The notes beneath the pieces were generated by a model. The model was given only the letters and a program-made list of their open reading frames with translations, was not told the origin of the DNA and ran no database searches. A stretch of DNA of 27,246 nt from the NCBI RefSeq assembly GCF_002940005.1, contig NZ_MDEF01000069.1; one strand, written 5' to 3'. Positions 8,166 through 16,086 of the stretch are shown piece by piece (the first letter of the stretch is position 1; every line of letters begins with the position of its first letter). A program made the position numbers and the translations under genes. The DNA comes from Xanthomonas hortorum. GTDB taxonomy: Bacteria; Pseudomonadota; Gammaproteobacteria; Xanthomonadales; Xanthomonadaceae.

Positions 8166-9152
8166 CTATCGTGCAATCGCCAACGCCTCGGGATTGACCA
8201 GATTGCGCGGCGTGCATGCAGCAAACGCCAGCACATTGTCGAATGCCGCTTCGAAGTACAGCGCGTAGCTGTCGCGTTCCACATAGCCCAGATGCGGCGT
8301 CGCCAACACGCGCGGGTGCTGCAGCAGCGCATCGCGCGCATCCAGCACCGGCTCACGTTCGAACACATCCACCGCCGCCTGCGCCGGACGGCCTGCGTCC
8401 AACGCGGCCAACAGCGCACCTGGCGCAATCAATTCGGCCCGGCTGGTGTTCACCAGCAATGCATCGCGGCGCATGCGCGCCAGATCGTCCACGGTCACCT
8501 GATGGCGTGTCTGCGCGCTCAGGCGCCGATGCAGCGACAGCACATCGCTGCGTTCGAACAGGTCCTCGCGGCTGGCGGCGATCTCGAACCCATCGCGCGC
8601 GGCCTGCGCGCAGGAGGCTTCGCCGCCCCACACCAGCACCTGCATGCCGAACGCACGCCCGAAGCCGGACACGCGCTGGCCGATCCGCCCATAACTCCAG
8701 ATGCCCAAGGTGCGCCCGTGCAGCACGCGTCCCAACCCGGGATCACCCAGCGCCTGCCAGCGGCCCTGATGCAGCGCGCGTTAGTACTCGGTCAGCCGCC
8801 GGCTGGCCGACAGGATCAAGGCCCAGGTCAGCTCGGCCGGCGCCACCGGCGAGCCGACGCCTTCGGCCACTGCCACCCCGAACTCGGTGCACGCGGCCAC
8901 ATCCACATGTGCGCCCACCCGCCCGGTCTGGCTGATCAACTTGAGCCGCGGCAAACGCCGCAGCAGCGTGGCGTCCACGCGGGTACGCTCGCGAATCAGC
9001 ACCAGCGCATCGGCTTCCACCAGCCGCTCGGCCCATTCGTTGGGATCGGTGGCCAGCGCACCCAGCACCTGTACATCGTGCCCTTGCAACCGCTGCAAAC
9101 AGGGCAGCTGGCGGACGGCACCCTGGTAATCGTCGGGCACCAGGATGCGCAT
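8166..9152 (-). pseudogene. D-2-hydroxyacid dehydrogenase, interrupted by an in-frame TAA
   Basis: Reading from ATG 9152 to the stop at 8166 would give a normal 328-residue NAD-dependent D-2-hydroxyacid dehydrogenase, but TAA at 8781-8783 ends translation after 123 codons (...RRLTEY-stop). The same frame continues directly with RALHQGRW and the rest of the enzyme, so the lesion is a nonsense change, possibly CAA to TAA, not a frameshift. The catalytic residues persist downstream: R in VNTSRAE, E in VFEREP and H in ATPHLGY. The dinucleotide-binding loop reads LGIWSYGRIG, with serine in place of the first glycine of the usual GxGxxG, hinting at relaxed constraint. The start overlaps the DUF1820 stop by one base (TGATG), implying translational coupling. 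Readthrough or a sequencing error cannot be excluded. Confidence 0.85.
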
Positions 9153-9472
9153 CAGCGTGGTTTGGTCGGCAGCGGGAACGGCGTGACCACCTTGTCGCCG
9201 GTGGTGGCATCGCGGATCACCGACTGGCCTTTCTTCTCGACCTCTTCGATCCGCACGATGCTCTGCATCGGCAGGTGCAGCGTCTTGGTGTTGCCGAACT
9301 CTTCGCGCAACCGTTCTTCGGTGGGATCCACCACCAACCCGTCGTGCACGTCGAACACCAGCTCGCCAATCTGGTTGAAGCCCCACAGATGGCTGCTGGT
9401 GACCTCACGCGCGTAAAGCTCGTACACCTTGCCGTGATTGAGGAAGGTGACTTTGTACAAAGGCTTGACCAT
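9152..9472 (-). CDS. DUF1820 family protein
   Basis: A 106-residue cytoplasmic protein resembling the DUF1820 family, a small domain found mainly in gammaproteobacteria with no established function. The start at ATG 9472 (MVKPLYKVTFLNHGK) matches the usual family N-terminus; upstream in-frame ATGs add 32 unrelated residues. Recognisable features are YKVTFLNHGKVYELYAR, LVVDPTEERLREEF and MQSIVRIEEVEKKG. There is no signal peptide or membrane segment. A TATAAT lies 7 bases upstream of the ATG, suggesting a leaderless transcript. The gene overlaps the dehydrogenase pseudogene by one base and lies 111 bases downstream of the rhomboid gene on the same strand. Confidence 0.87.
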   Translation of the reverse strand: MVKPLYKVTFLNHGKVYELYAREVTSSHLWGFNQIGELVFDVHDGLVVDPTEERLREEFGNTKTLHLPMQSIVRIEEVEKKGQSVIRDATTGDKVVTPFPLPTKPR

Positions 9473-9479
9473 GCCGGCT

Positions 9480-9485
9480 ATTATA
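9480..9485 (-). promoter_or_regulatory. Consensus -10 (TATAAT) for the DUF1820 gene
   Basis: A perfect TATAAT on the minus strand ends 7 bases before the ATG, placing a likely transcription start at or next to the start codon. No good -35 hexamer is visible. Confidence 0.6.
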
Positions 9486-9583
9486 GGCGCGCCAGCATGG
9501 CCGAGGCAGCGCAACCGGTCACTGCCAGAACGCAACGCCTGCATCAGCGCCGTCGGTCTGTGCACCACGCGTCGCTCGCCGCG

Positions 9584-10276
9584 TTAAAACCCGTGGCGCT
9601 TGCGCAGCCGCCGCGCGATCGCCGCGCGCACGTACAGGCCATAGACGATCCCGAACACGAAACCGGCGATATGCGCCGACCACGCCACCATGCCGAACGC
9701 CGGGCCGATGTAGGCGAACACCACCTGCAGCATCGCCCACACCCCGATCAGCAGCGGCGCCGGCACCCGGATGAATTCCAGAAACACTCCCAGCGGCAGC
9801 ACCACGCCCAGCTTGGCGCCGGGAAACAGCGCCAGATAGGTGCCGATCAATGCCGACACCGCGCCCGAGGCGCCGATGATCACCCGGTCCGGCGTGCCGA
9901 TCGCAAAGATCGCCGCCAGGTTGGAGGCCGCGCCGCCGACCAGAAACAGCAGCAACAACCGCCACGGCCCCAGAATGCGCTCGGCCGGCAGCCCGAAGAT
10001 CAGCAGGAACACCAGGTTGCCGAGCAGGTGCGACCAGTCCGCGTGCAGGAACAGGGCCGTGAACAGCCGCAGCACGCTGCCGTCGCGCAGGGTCGCCCAC
10101 CAGTCGCCCAGGTTGGAGACGCCGCTGGACAGCGCGCCCCAGTCCAGCCACAGCGTGTTGCGTGCCTCGCCCGGCCGGCTGATCGACCACAGGTAAGCCA
10201 GCCAGACGGTTGCGAACAGCAACGGCACCGCCCAGCGGGGGGTAGGTTTCTTGCGGGAGGGGAGAGAGACGAACAT
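9584..10276 (-). CDS. Rhomboid family intramembrane serine protease
   Basis: A 230-residue polytopic inner-membrane protein expected to cleave transmembrane substrates within the bilayer. It shows the rhomboid pattern: LFLHADWSHLLGN (H78 and the HxxxN-like motif), the nucleophile motif GASGAVSALIG with S137, and the catalytic histidine H202 in WSAHIAGFVFG. Around these are about six hydrophobic segments (approximately 15-33, 67-95, 106-125, 135-152, 170-195, 198-215). The C-terminus is basic (RRLRKRHGF), typical of a cytoplasmic tail. The start at 10276 follows the reading frame's first ATG. It is divergent from the fadL-like gene and may head a short group with DUF1820, although that gene has its own -10. 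Substrate unknown. Confidence 0.92.
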   Translation of the reverse strand: MFVSLPSRKKPTPRWAVPLLFATVWLAYLWSISRPGEARNTLWLDWGALSSGVSNLGDWWATLRDGSVLRLFTALFLHADWSHLLGNLVFLLIFGLPAERILGPWRLLLLFLVGGAASNLAAIFAIGTPDRVIIGASGAVSALIGTYLALFPGAKLGVVLPLGVFLEFIRVPAPLLIGVWAMLQVVFAYIGPAFGMVAWSAHIAGFVFGIVYGLYVRAAIARRLRKRHGF

Positions 10277-10352
10277 CGGAGTGGCACTCTAGCGGGTTCA
10301 CGCTCCTGAACCCATCCCCAACCTGTCCAGCCAGCCAAAACGCACTTCGTTA

Positions 10353-10380
10353 TTGTTCGGTTAATCGCCGTGGTTATACT
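10353..10380 (+). promoter_or_regulatory. Candidate promoter of the fadL-like gene
   Basis: TTGTTC (10353-10358) and TATACT (10375-10380) are separated by 16 bases. The -10 matches at five of six positions and the -35 at three. It would give a leader of about 107 bases containing a run of nine Gs. Confidence 0.5.
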
Positions 10381-10493
10381 GCGTACGGCGTCGTATGTCG
10401 GGGGGGGGTCTCCGGCGCGCTCCAGCTGCTGTTTGGCGCTGGGCGCGGGCGCTGTACCGACCACTGCAGTCTTTATCCGGAGAGCAACAACTT

Positions 10494-11834
10494 ATGTCTA
10501 CCGCTTCCACTCTCAGCCGCGCCACCCTGTTGGCCGTTGGTATCGCCGGTGTGCTGGCCGTTGGCCAGGCCCACGGCGCCGCGTTCCAGCTGAAGGAAAA
10601 CAGCGCCAAGGGTCTTGGCCGCGCCTTCGCCGGTTCCGGCAGCGCCCCCGATGACGCCTCGATCATCGCCAACAACCCGGCCGGCATGCGTCAGCTCGAC
10701 GGTCGCCTGTTCCAGGCCGACGTCAGCGCCATCAGCTTCTCGGCCAAGTTCCAGCCTGAAAGCGGCAACTACGCCAATGGCGCCCCGGTCTCCGGCGGCA
10801 ATGGCGGCGACGCCGGCATGATCGCGCCGGTCCCGGCGATGTACTTCCATGTGCCGTTCGGCGAGAACGACAACATGCATCTGGGTACCTCGCTGACCGT
10901 GCCGTTCGGCTTCAAGACCGAATACGACCGCGACTGGGTCGGCCGTTACCACGGCACCAAGACCGAGTTGCAGGCGATCGACTTCAACGTCGCCTTCTCC
11001 TACGACGTGAACCCATACGTGTCCTTCGGCGCCTCGGTGTTTGCGGAGCGTCTGGATATCGACCTGGCCAACGCGGTGGATTTCGGCAGCGTGCTGGCTG
11101 CGCGTCGCGTGCCGGGCTTCGCCCCGGGTAGCGCCGACGGTTACTCGCGCATCAAGGGCGACAGCACCGAACTGGGCTTCACCCTCGGCGGCTTGTTCAG
11201 CATCGACGAAAACACCCACATCGGCTTCAGCTACCGCTCGGAAGTGGAGCACAAGATCACCGACGGCGATGCCGACTTCACCACCCCGCCTAATGCTGCT
11301 GCGGTGCTGGGCGTCGCCGCACCGGGCACCTTCGTCGACACCAAGGGCCGCGCCACCGTCAAGCTGCCGGCCAGCGCCACCGCCAGCTTCACCCACAACG
11401 TGAACGAGCAGTGGTCGATCATGGCCGACGTCACCCGCACCGCCTGGAGCAAGTTCGACCAGGTGACGGTGGACTTCGCGTCCAATCAGCCCGACAGCGT
11501 GCTGGACTTCTCCTACCGCGACACCACCTTCGCCTCGATCGGTGCCGACTACCGCATGAGCGAAACGCTGACCCTGCGTGGCGGTCTGGCCTACGACCAG
11601 ACCCCGACCACCGCCGAGCACCGCGACGTGCGCGTGCCGGATGCGAGCCGCAAGTGGGTCTCGCTGGGTCTGAGCTGGCGTCCGTCGCAGCAGGCCGAAT
11701 ACAACTTCGGCTACACCCACCTATTCACCAGTGACCCGACCAGCGACACCCGCAGCGCCACCGGCGACCGTCTGGTTAGTAGCTACAAGGTGAAGGGCGA
11801 CGTGCTGGCCGCTTCGATCAACTACAAGTTCTGA
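10494..11834 (+). CDS. fadL: FadL-type outer-membrane hydrophobic-compound transporter
   Basis: Outer-membrane beta-barrel (OMPP1/FadL/TodX family) that admits long-chain fatty acids or other hydrophobic molecules. ATG 10494 is preceded by GGAG 11-12 bases upstream. The 446-residue product begins with a signal peptide (about 1-28, cleavage near AHG-A) and then the family N-terminus AFQLKENSAKGLGRAFAG, which forms the plug or hatch, followed by DASIIANNPAGM. The rest is made of alternating amphipathic strands, with a final strand ending in aromatic F (SINYKF), the usual BAM recognition signal. It has its own promoter and a strong terminator, so is probably monocistronic. The substrate cannot be read from sequence; the symbol denotes the family. 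Confidence 0.92.
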   Translation: MSTASTLSRATLLAVGIAGVLAVGQAHGAAFQLKENSAKGLGRAFAGSGSAPDDASIIANNPAGMRQLDGRLFQADVSAISFSAKFQPESGNYANGAPVSGGNGGDAGMIAPVPAMYFHVPFGENDNMHLGTSLTVPFGFKTEYDRDWVGRYHGTKTELQAIDFNVAFSYDVNPYVSFGASVFAERLDIDLANAVDFGSVLAARRVPGFAPGSADGYSRIKGDSTELGFTLGGLFSIDENTHIGFSYRSEVEHKITDGDADFTTPPNAAAVLGVAAPGTFVDTKGRATVKLPASATASFTHNVNEQWSIMADVTRTAWSKFDQVTVDFASNQPDSVLDFSYRDTTFASIGADYRMSETLTLRGGLAYDQTPTTAEHRDVRVPDASRKWVSLGLSWRPSQQAEYNFGYTHLFTSDPTSDTRSATGDRLVSSYKVKGDVLAASINYKF

Positions 11835-11859
11835 TCGACGCTTCCCGGTACGTGTGATG

Positions 11860-11890
11860 AAAAACCCCGCTTCGGCGGGGTTTTTCTTTT
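11860..11890 (+). terminator. Strong Rho-independent terminator of the fadL-like gene
   Basis: An 11-bp stem (11860-11870 with 11875-11885) closed by a stable C(TTCG)G tetraloop, with A-run before and T-run after (TTTTTCTTTTT), 25 bases after the stop. The A-run means it could also work on the other strand. Confidence 0.95.
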
Positions 11891-12183
11891 TCTGTCGTGC
11901 ACACGCTGCAGCCGCTTACAGCGCCTTGTCGGAGCGACAGCATCGCCATTCGTCATCGACAGGGACAGCGACGGGGGGAGCAGCGCCGTGCGGAGTTTCC
12001 ACGCTTGGCCTTGGCATCCACTCATCCTGATCAACGAAACACGCAAGGCTAACGACTTGCTTCGACCATTGCATCGAACCCAAGCTCTTGAATCTGCGAT
12101 ATGGCGCAGCGAAACGATTCAAGTGGGGGTGCGATCGAGGCACCGACTGTGCAGGCCGATGTCGAGGTTGCTATCGTCATGGC
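11891..12183 (+). other. Intergenic stretch before the oxygenase pseudogene
   Basis: No gene recognised. The open frames that cross it on either strand lack ribosome binding sites and familiar sequence, and no repeats or strong promoter were seen. Confidence 0.45.
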
Positions 12184-12887
12184 ATGGACCAACCCGACTT
12201 CATCCAGATCACCGACAACGCGGTGTCGCGGCAGGATTGCGCCGCTATCGTGCAACGCATGCGCGACAGCCAGCAGCTGCAACCCGGGCGTGTCGGCAGC
12301 TGCGTGTTTCCCGAACTCAAACACAGCCGCGATCTGCGCATCAGCGGCATGGCCGAGTGGACCGAGGTGGAAAATCGCCTGCAACAAGCAGTATTCGAAG
12401 GCCTGCTCGGCTATCTGCGGCGCTATCCGCAAGCGTTGATCTCGCCGCTGATGCTGCAGGTCACCACCGACGACGGCAGCCCGCATCGCCTGGTTGCCGA
12501 AGACATCGTGCAGATGAGCGATCAGGCGTTGGGCGATCTGGCGCGCACCTGCCTGCGCCCGGCAGCGATCAATCTGCAGTGGTACGCCGCCGACCAGGGG
12601 GTTATCCGTACTGGCATTGCGAGCTGTATCCGCGCGATGCCAGCGCCGAAACGCTGCACCGCCATCTGCTGTGGACGCTCTACCTCAACGAGGAGTTCGA
12701 GCAGGGCGAAACCGAACTCCTGTTCCAGCAGCGCAAGGCCCGCCCACGCACCGGCAGCCTGCTGATCGCTCCCACCGCGTTCACCCACACCCACCGCGGC
12801 AACCGCCCGGTCGGCGGCGACAAGTTCATCGCAACGAGCTGGATTTTGTTTCAGTCGGCGCAGGCGCTGTACGGCGGGGATGTGTGA
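12184..12887 (+). pseudogene. 2OG-Fe(II) oxygenase, frameshifted in a G tract
   Basis: Intact, this would be an iron- and 2-oxoglutarate-dependent dioxygenase of about 234 residues. Translation from ATG 12184 reads correctly to LQWYAADQG, then leaves frame at the G run at 12597-12601. The rest of the domain continues in the next frame: YPYWHCELYPRD (first iron-ligand motif HxE), LHRHLLWTLYLNE, GETELLFQQRKARP, FTHTHRGNRP (second iron-ligand histidine and the 2OG-binding arginine) and SWILFQSAQALYGG. Restoring one G (five to six) joins the halves seamlessly into DQGGYPYWHCE. The untreated frame instead ends in unrelated sequence at 12765. The stop codon lies inside a 21-bp inverted repeat. Sequencing error, a real inactivating mutation, or slippage-based on/off switching are all possible. 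Confidence 0.84.
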
Positions 12888-13021
12888 TTCGGGATTGGGG
12901 ATTGGGGATTCGGGATTGGGGATGCGCAAGAGCGGGCACTGAAGTGCTGCTGCTGTTACGCATCCCTAATCCCAACTGCCGAATCACAGCTGCTCTTACA
13001 AATCCCCAATCCCGAATCACA
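12883..13021. repeat. GGGATT-rich repeat forming a 21-bp perfect inverted repeat
   Basis: Bases 12883-12903 are the exact reverse complement of 13001-13021. The left arm is followed by further GGGATT(C/G)GGGATT copies to about 12923, and a third partial copy (CATCCCTAATCCC) lies at 12961-12973. The element fills the space between the convergent oxygenase and radical SAM genes and supplies the oxygenase stop codon. GGATTGGGGATT-type repeats between genes are common in Xanthomonas. It may serve as a bidirectional transcript end. Confidence 0.75.
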
Positions 13022-13032
13022 AATCCCCGCCC

Positions 13033-14136
13033 CTAAAACAACTGCCCCTGCGGCGACTCCGTGACCGGCTTGACCGGCTTGGCCGGCGGAGCAGGGCGCC
13101 GAAACTTGCCGGTATCCAACGGCGGCATCTGGCGTGCATCGAAACCGGCGCGGCGGTGGGCCAGCGCGAAGCGTCTCGCCAGCAGATCCGCATACACGCC
13201 TTGTCCGCGCATGCGCGTGCCGAAGGCGCTGTCGTAATCCTTGCCGCCGCGTAGCTGCTGGATCGTGCTCATCACATGCTCGGCGCGTTGTGGATGATGG
13301 GTCTGCAACCAGTCGCGGAACAGCGGCGCCACTTCATGCGGTAGCCGCAGCAATACGTAGCCGGCACTGTCGGCGCCAGCATCGGCGGCGGCCTGCAGGA
13401 TCGCTTCCAGTTCGTGATCGTTGATCCACGGAATCACCGGCGCGGCCATCACCCCGACCGACACGCCGGCCTCGTGCAATGTACGCATCGCGCGCAGGCG
13501 TGCATGCGGCGCGGACGCGCGCGGTTCGAGCTTGGCCGACACGTGCGGGTCGAGCGTGGTCACCGAAAAATACACGTTGACCAGCCCCTCGCGCGCCAGC
13601 GGCGCAAGCAGATCCAGATCGCGCGTCACCAACGCGTTCTTGGTGATCAGCGTGAACGGATGCCGCGTCTCCCATAGCACTTCGATCAATTGCCGCGTCA
13701 GCGCGTGCTTACGTTCGATCGGTTGATACGCATCGGTGTTGATGCCCAATGCGATCGGGCTGGGTACATAGCTGGGCCGCGACAACTCGCGCCGCAACAC
13801 CTCCGGCGCATTGGTCTTGGCGAACAACTTTGTCTCGAAATCCAGTCCGGGCGAGAGATTGAGATACGCATGCGAGGGCCGCGCAAAGCAGTAGCTGCAC
13901 CCATGCTCGCAGCCACGATAGGGATTCACCGATTGCGAGAACCCGATATCCGGCGATTGATTGCGGCTGATGATGCTGCGCGCGGTTTCCTCGGTGACCT
14001 GGGTGCGCAATGCCGGCGCGGCGAACTCCTCGCTGTCGTCCGCGTACCAGCCATCGTCCACCGCCTGCTGGGTGGTGGTTTCGAAGCGTCCGGGCAGATG
14101 GCCGGTTGCACCCCGGCCCTTGATTGCAGTTGCCAT
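13033..14136 (-). CDS. PA0069-family radical SAM protein (SplB-like)
   Basis: A 367-residue radical SAM protein. The 4Fe-4S cluster motif is CxxxCxxC at C76, C80 and C83 (GCEHGCSYCFAR). Other marks of the PA0069 family are the N-terminal IKGRGA...GRFE, the SQSVNPYRGCEHGC lead-in, LGINTDAYQPIER, LITKNALVTRDLDLL and SVTTLD. ATG 14136 was chosen because MATAIKGRGATGHLPGRFE is the usual family start; an extension to 14286 would overlap the divergent cardiolipin synthase start. The family is annotated as related to spore photoproduct lyase, but the reaction in non-sporulating bacteria is not known. It converges on the oxygenase pseudogene. Confidence 0.9.
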   Translation of the reverse strand: MATAIKGRGATGHLPGRFETTTQQAVDDGWYADDSEEFAAPALRTQVTEETARSIISRNQSPDIGFSQSVNPYRGCEHGCSYCFARPSHAYLNLSPGLDFETKLFAKTNAPEVLRRELSRPSYVPSPIALGINTDAYQPIERKHALTRQLIEVLWETRHPFTLITKNALVTRDLDLLAPLAREGLVNVYFSVTTLDPHVSAKLEPRASAPHARLRAMRTLHEAGVSVGVMAAPVIPWINDHELEAILQAAADAGADSAGYVLLRLPHEVAPLFRDWLQTHHPQRAEHVMSTIQQLRGGKDYDSAFGTRMRGQGVYADLLARRFALAHRRAGFDARQMPPLDTGKFRRPAPPAKPVKPVTESPQGQLF

Positions 14137-14258
14137 CGCGCCATCGTACGTCCGGCAGATCTCACACGCCGCGACCGCGCGCCGGCACGATGCAGCTTTC
14201 AGACCGTGCTCCGCCATTGCGTTGGCCACCTGGTCATCGCAGTAAAGCGTGCGGGCCG

Positions 14259-14264
14259 TAGAAT
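14259..14264 (+). promoter_or_regulatory. Candidate -10 (TAGAAT) for cardiolipin synthase, leaderless
   Basis: TAGAAT matches the -10 consensus at five of six positions and ends 6 bases before the cls ATG, which has no Shine-Dalgarno sequence. Together these suggest a leaderless transcript. Confidence 0.5.
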
Positions 14265-14270
14265 CCGCGC

Positions 14271-15731
14271 ATGCTCGCATCTGCACAGGGCGCGTGGGAC
14301 TGGCTGGCCACCATTCCCCACCTCGAAGCGCTTCTCCTCGCCGCCTACGTGCTGTACCTGCTGTGGATCGCCAGCTGGATCGTGCTGCAGAAGCGCGAGC
14401 CGGTGGCCACGCTGAGCTGGGTGCTGTCGCTGGCCGCGCTGCCGTATCTGGGCCTGCTGATCTATTACTGGCTCGGCCCGCAGAAGGTCAAACGCCAGCG
14501 CCTGCGCCGCGGCCGTTCGCGCTCGGGCATGGAAAGCTACGACAGCGTCTGCCCACCCGATGCCGACTGCACCGAGCTGGCCAAGATCGCCCAGTCCACC
14601 ACCGGCCTGGCGCCCAGCAGCGCCACCGAAGTGCATTGGCTGGTCGACGGCGCGGCCACCTACGCCGCCATCATCGAAGCGATCGGTCACGCGCGCGACC
14701 ACATCCATCTGGAGTACTACATCTTCCAGCCGGACCGCAGCGGCACCGCGATCTGCGAGGCCCTGATGGAACGCGCACGCGCCGGCGTCAAGGTGCGCTT
14801 GTTGCTGGATGCGGTGGGTTCTTCGGCGATGACACGGCGCAGCCTGCGCACGCTGCGCGCGGCCGGGGTGGAGACCGCCTGGTTCCATCCCTCGCAGCTG
14901 CTCAAGCCGTTCAAGCGGCCGTGGTTGAACCTGCGCACCCACCGCAAGGTGATCGTCATCGATGGGCGGATCGGTTTCACCGGCGGCATCAACGTCACCG
15001 ACGACGAGAACGAGCAGGTGCGCAGCGACGCCTACCGCGATCTGCACGTGCGTCTGCAAGGCCACGTGGTGCGCAGCCTGCAGCTGGTGTTCCTGGAAGA
15101 CTGGCTCTACGCCACCCGGCAGGGCCGCCCGGCCTTTCACGGTCAACAGCTGTGGCCGGAGGACGTGCCAACCCGCGCGCAAGGCGATGTCGATGCGCAG
15201 GTGCTGGTGTCGGGGCCGGACTCCTCGTGGGAGGCGATCCATCGGCTGATGGTCGCTACGATCCACGAAGCCAGGCATCGGGTCTGGCTGGTCACGCCGT
15301 ACTTCGTCCCAGGCGAGGCCGCGCGCATGGCACTGACCTCGGCCGCATTGGGCGGCCTGGACGTGCGCCTGCTGGTGCCGCGCGTCAGCGATTCGCGCCT
15401 GGTCACCTACGCGGCACGCTCGTATTTCGACGAACTGCTCGAAGCCGGCGTGCGCATCTACGAATACGGTCCGCGCATGCTGCACACCAAGGCGCTGCTG
15501 GCCGACGATGAGATCAGTATCGTCGGCAGCGCCAATTTCGACAGCCGCAGCTTCCGCCTGAATTTCGAGTTGTCGATGCTGTTCCGCGACCAGGCGGTGG
15601 CGGCAGAACTGGCGGGGCTGATCGGCAGCGACCTGGAAAAAGCCCAGGAAGTGCGCTTCGTTCGCCGCCGCCCCCTGTGGCGCTCGCGCCTTCCCGAAGC
15701 CTTCGCACGGCTGCTGTCGCCGTTGCTCTGA
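14271..15731 (+). CDS. cls: Cardiolipin synthase (phospholipase D superfamily)
   Basis: Inner-membrane enzyme that joins two phosphatidylglycerol molecules into cardiolipin and glycerol. The product is 486 residues, the same length as E. coli ClsA. Two N-terminal membrane segments lie at about 19-39 and 46-68 (ending LIYYWLGPQK). Two PLD catalytic motifs HxKx4D follow: H224-K226-D231 in HRKVIVIDG and H405-K407-D412 in HTKALLADD, each trailed by GGIN or GSANFDSRSF. The C-terminal FDSRSFRLNFE segment is typical of the family. The start at 14271 is the first ATG and lies just after a TAGAAT, with no ribosome binding site. It is divergent from the radical SAM gene and followed by a small membrane protein on the same strand. 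Confidence 0.95.
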   Translation: MLASAQGAWDWLATIPHLEALLLAAYVLYLLWIASWIVLQKREPVATLSWVLSLAALPYLGLLIYYWLGPQKVKRQRLRRGRSRSGMESYDSVCPPDADCTELAKIAQSTTGLAPSSATEVHWLVDGAATYAAIIEAIGHARDHIHLEYYIFQPDRSGTAICEALMERARAGVKVRLLLDAVGSSAMTRRSLRTLRAAGVETAWFHPSQLLKPFKRPWLNLRTHRKVIVIDGRIGFTGGINVTDDENEQVRSDAYRDLHVRLQGHVVRSLQLVFLEDWLYATRQGRPAFHGQQLWPEDVPTRAQGDVDAQVLVSGPDSSWEAIHRLMVATIHEARHRVWLVTPYFVPGEAARMALTSAALGGLDVRLLVPRVSDSRLVTYAARSYFDELLEAGVRIYEYGPRMLHTKALLADDEISIVGSANFDSRSFRLNFELSMLFRDQAVAAELAGLIGSDLEKAQEVRFVRRRPLWRSRLPEAFARLLSPLL

Positions 15732-15806
15732 ACCGCACCCGCCGCACCCACGTGGAACCGCACCGGGCGCGGCGCTACACTGCCGCCACTGATTGGGGAG
15801 CTCGTC

Positions 15807-16076
15807 ATGCACTGGCTGTTTCTGCTTATGGCACTGGGTGCGCTGGTGCTGGCTTTCAGCACGCCGCACGTGTGGTTGCTGGTGGTCTCGCTGCTGGTGG
15901 CATTGCTGCTGCTGTTGCTGTGGACGCGCGGCTGGTTCGCATCGCGCATGGACGATACCCAGCGCGATACCAGCAGCATGATCGACCCGGCAGAACTGCG
16001 CCGCCTGCGCGAGATCGCCGAGGCCCGCAAGGCGGCCGCACTCGCCGCCACGCGCGATGGCGAGCCGCAGGTCTGA
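15807..16076 (+). CDS. Small two-helix membrane protein, function unknown
   Basis: An 89-residue protein with two closely spaced hydrophobic helices (about 2-18 and 21-40, very Leu-rich) and a charged cytoplasmic-looking tail (DPAELRRLREIAEARKAAALAA) that may form a helix. GGGGAG lies about 8 bases before the ATG, supporting a real gene. It lies 75 bases after cls and just before pdxJ, whose GTG start is 10 bases beyond its stop, so it is likely co-transcribed with pdxJ. No family recognised. Confidence 0.75.
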   Translation: MHWLFLLMALGALVLAFSTPHVWLLVVSLLVALLLLLLWTRGWFASRMDDTQRDTSSMIDPAELRRLREIAEARKAAALAATRDGEPQV

Positions 16077-16086
16077 GAGCGATGTT

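Noticed and set aside
15745..15762. Third parS candidate (CACCCACGTGGAAC) after cls
   Set aside because: Only the right half matches; five or more mismatches to the 16-bp palindrome.
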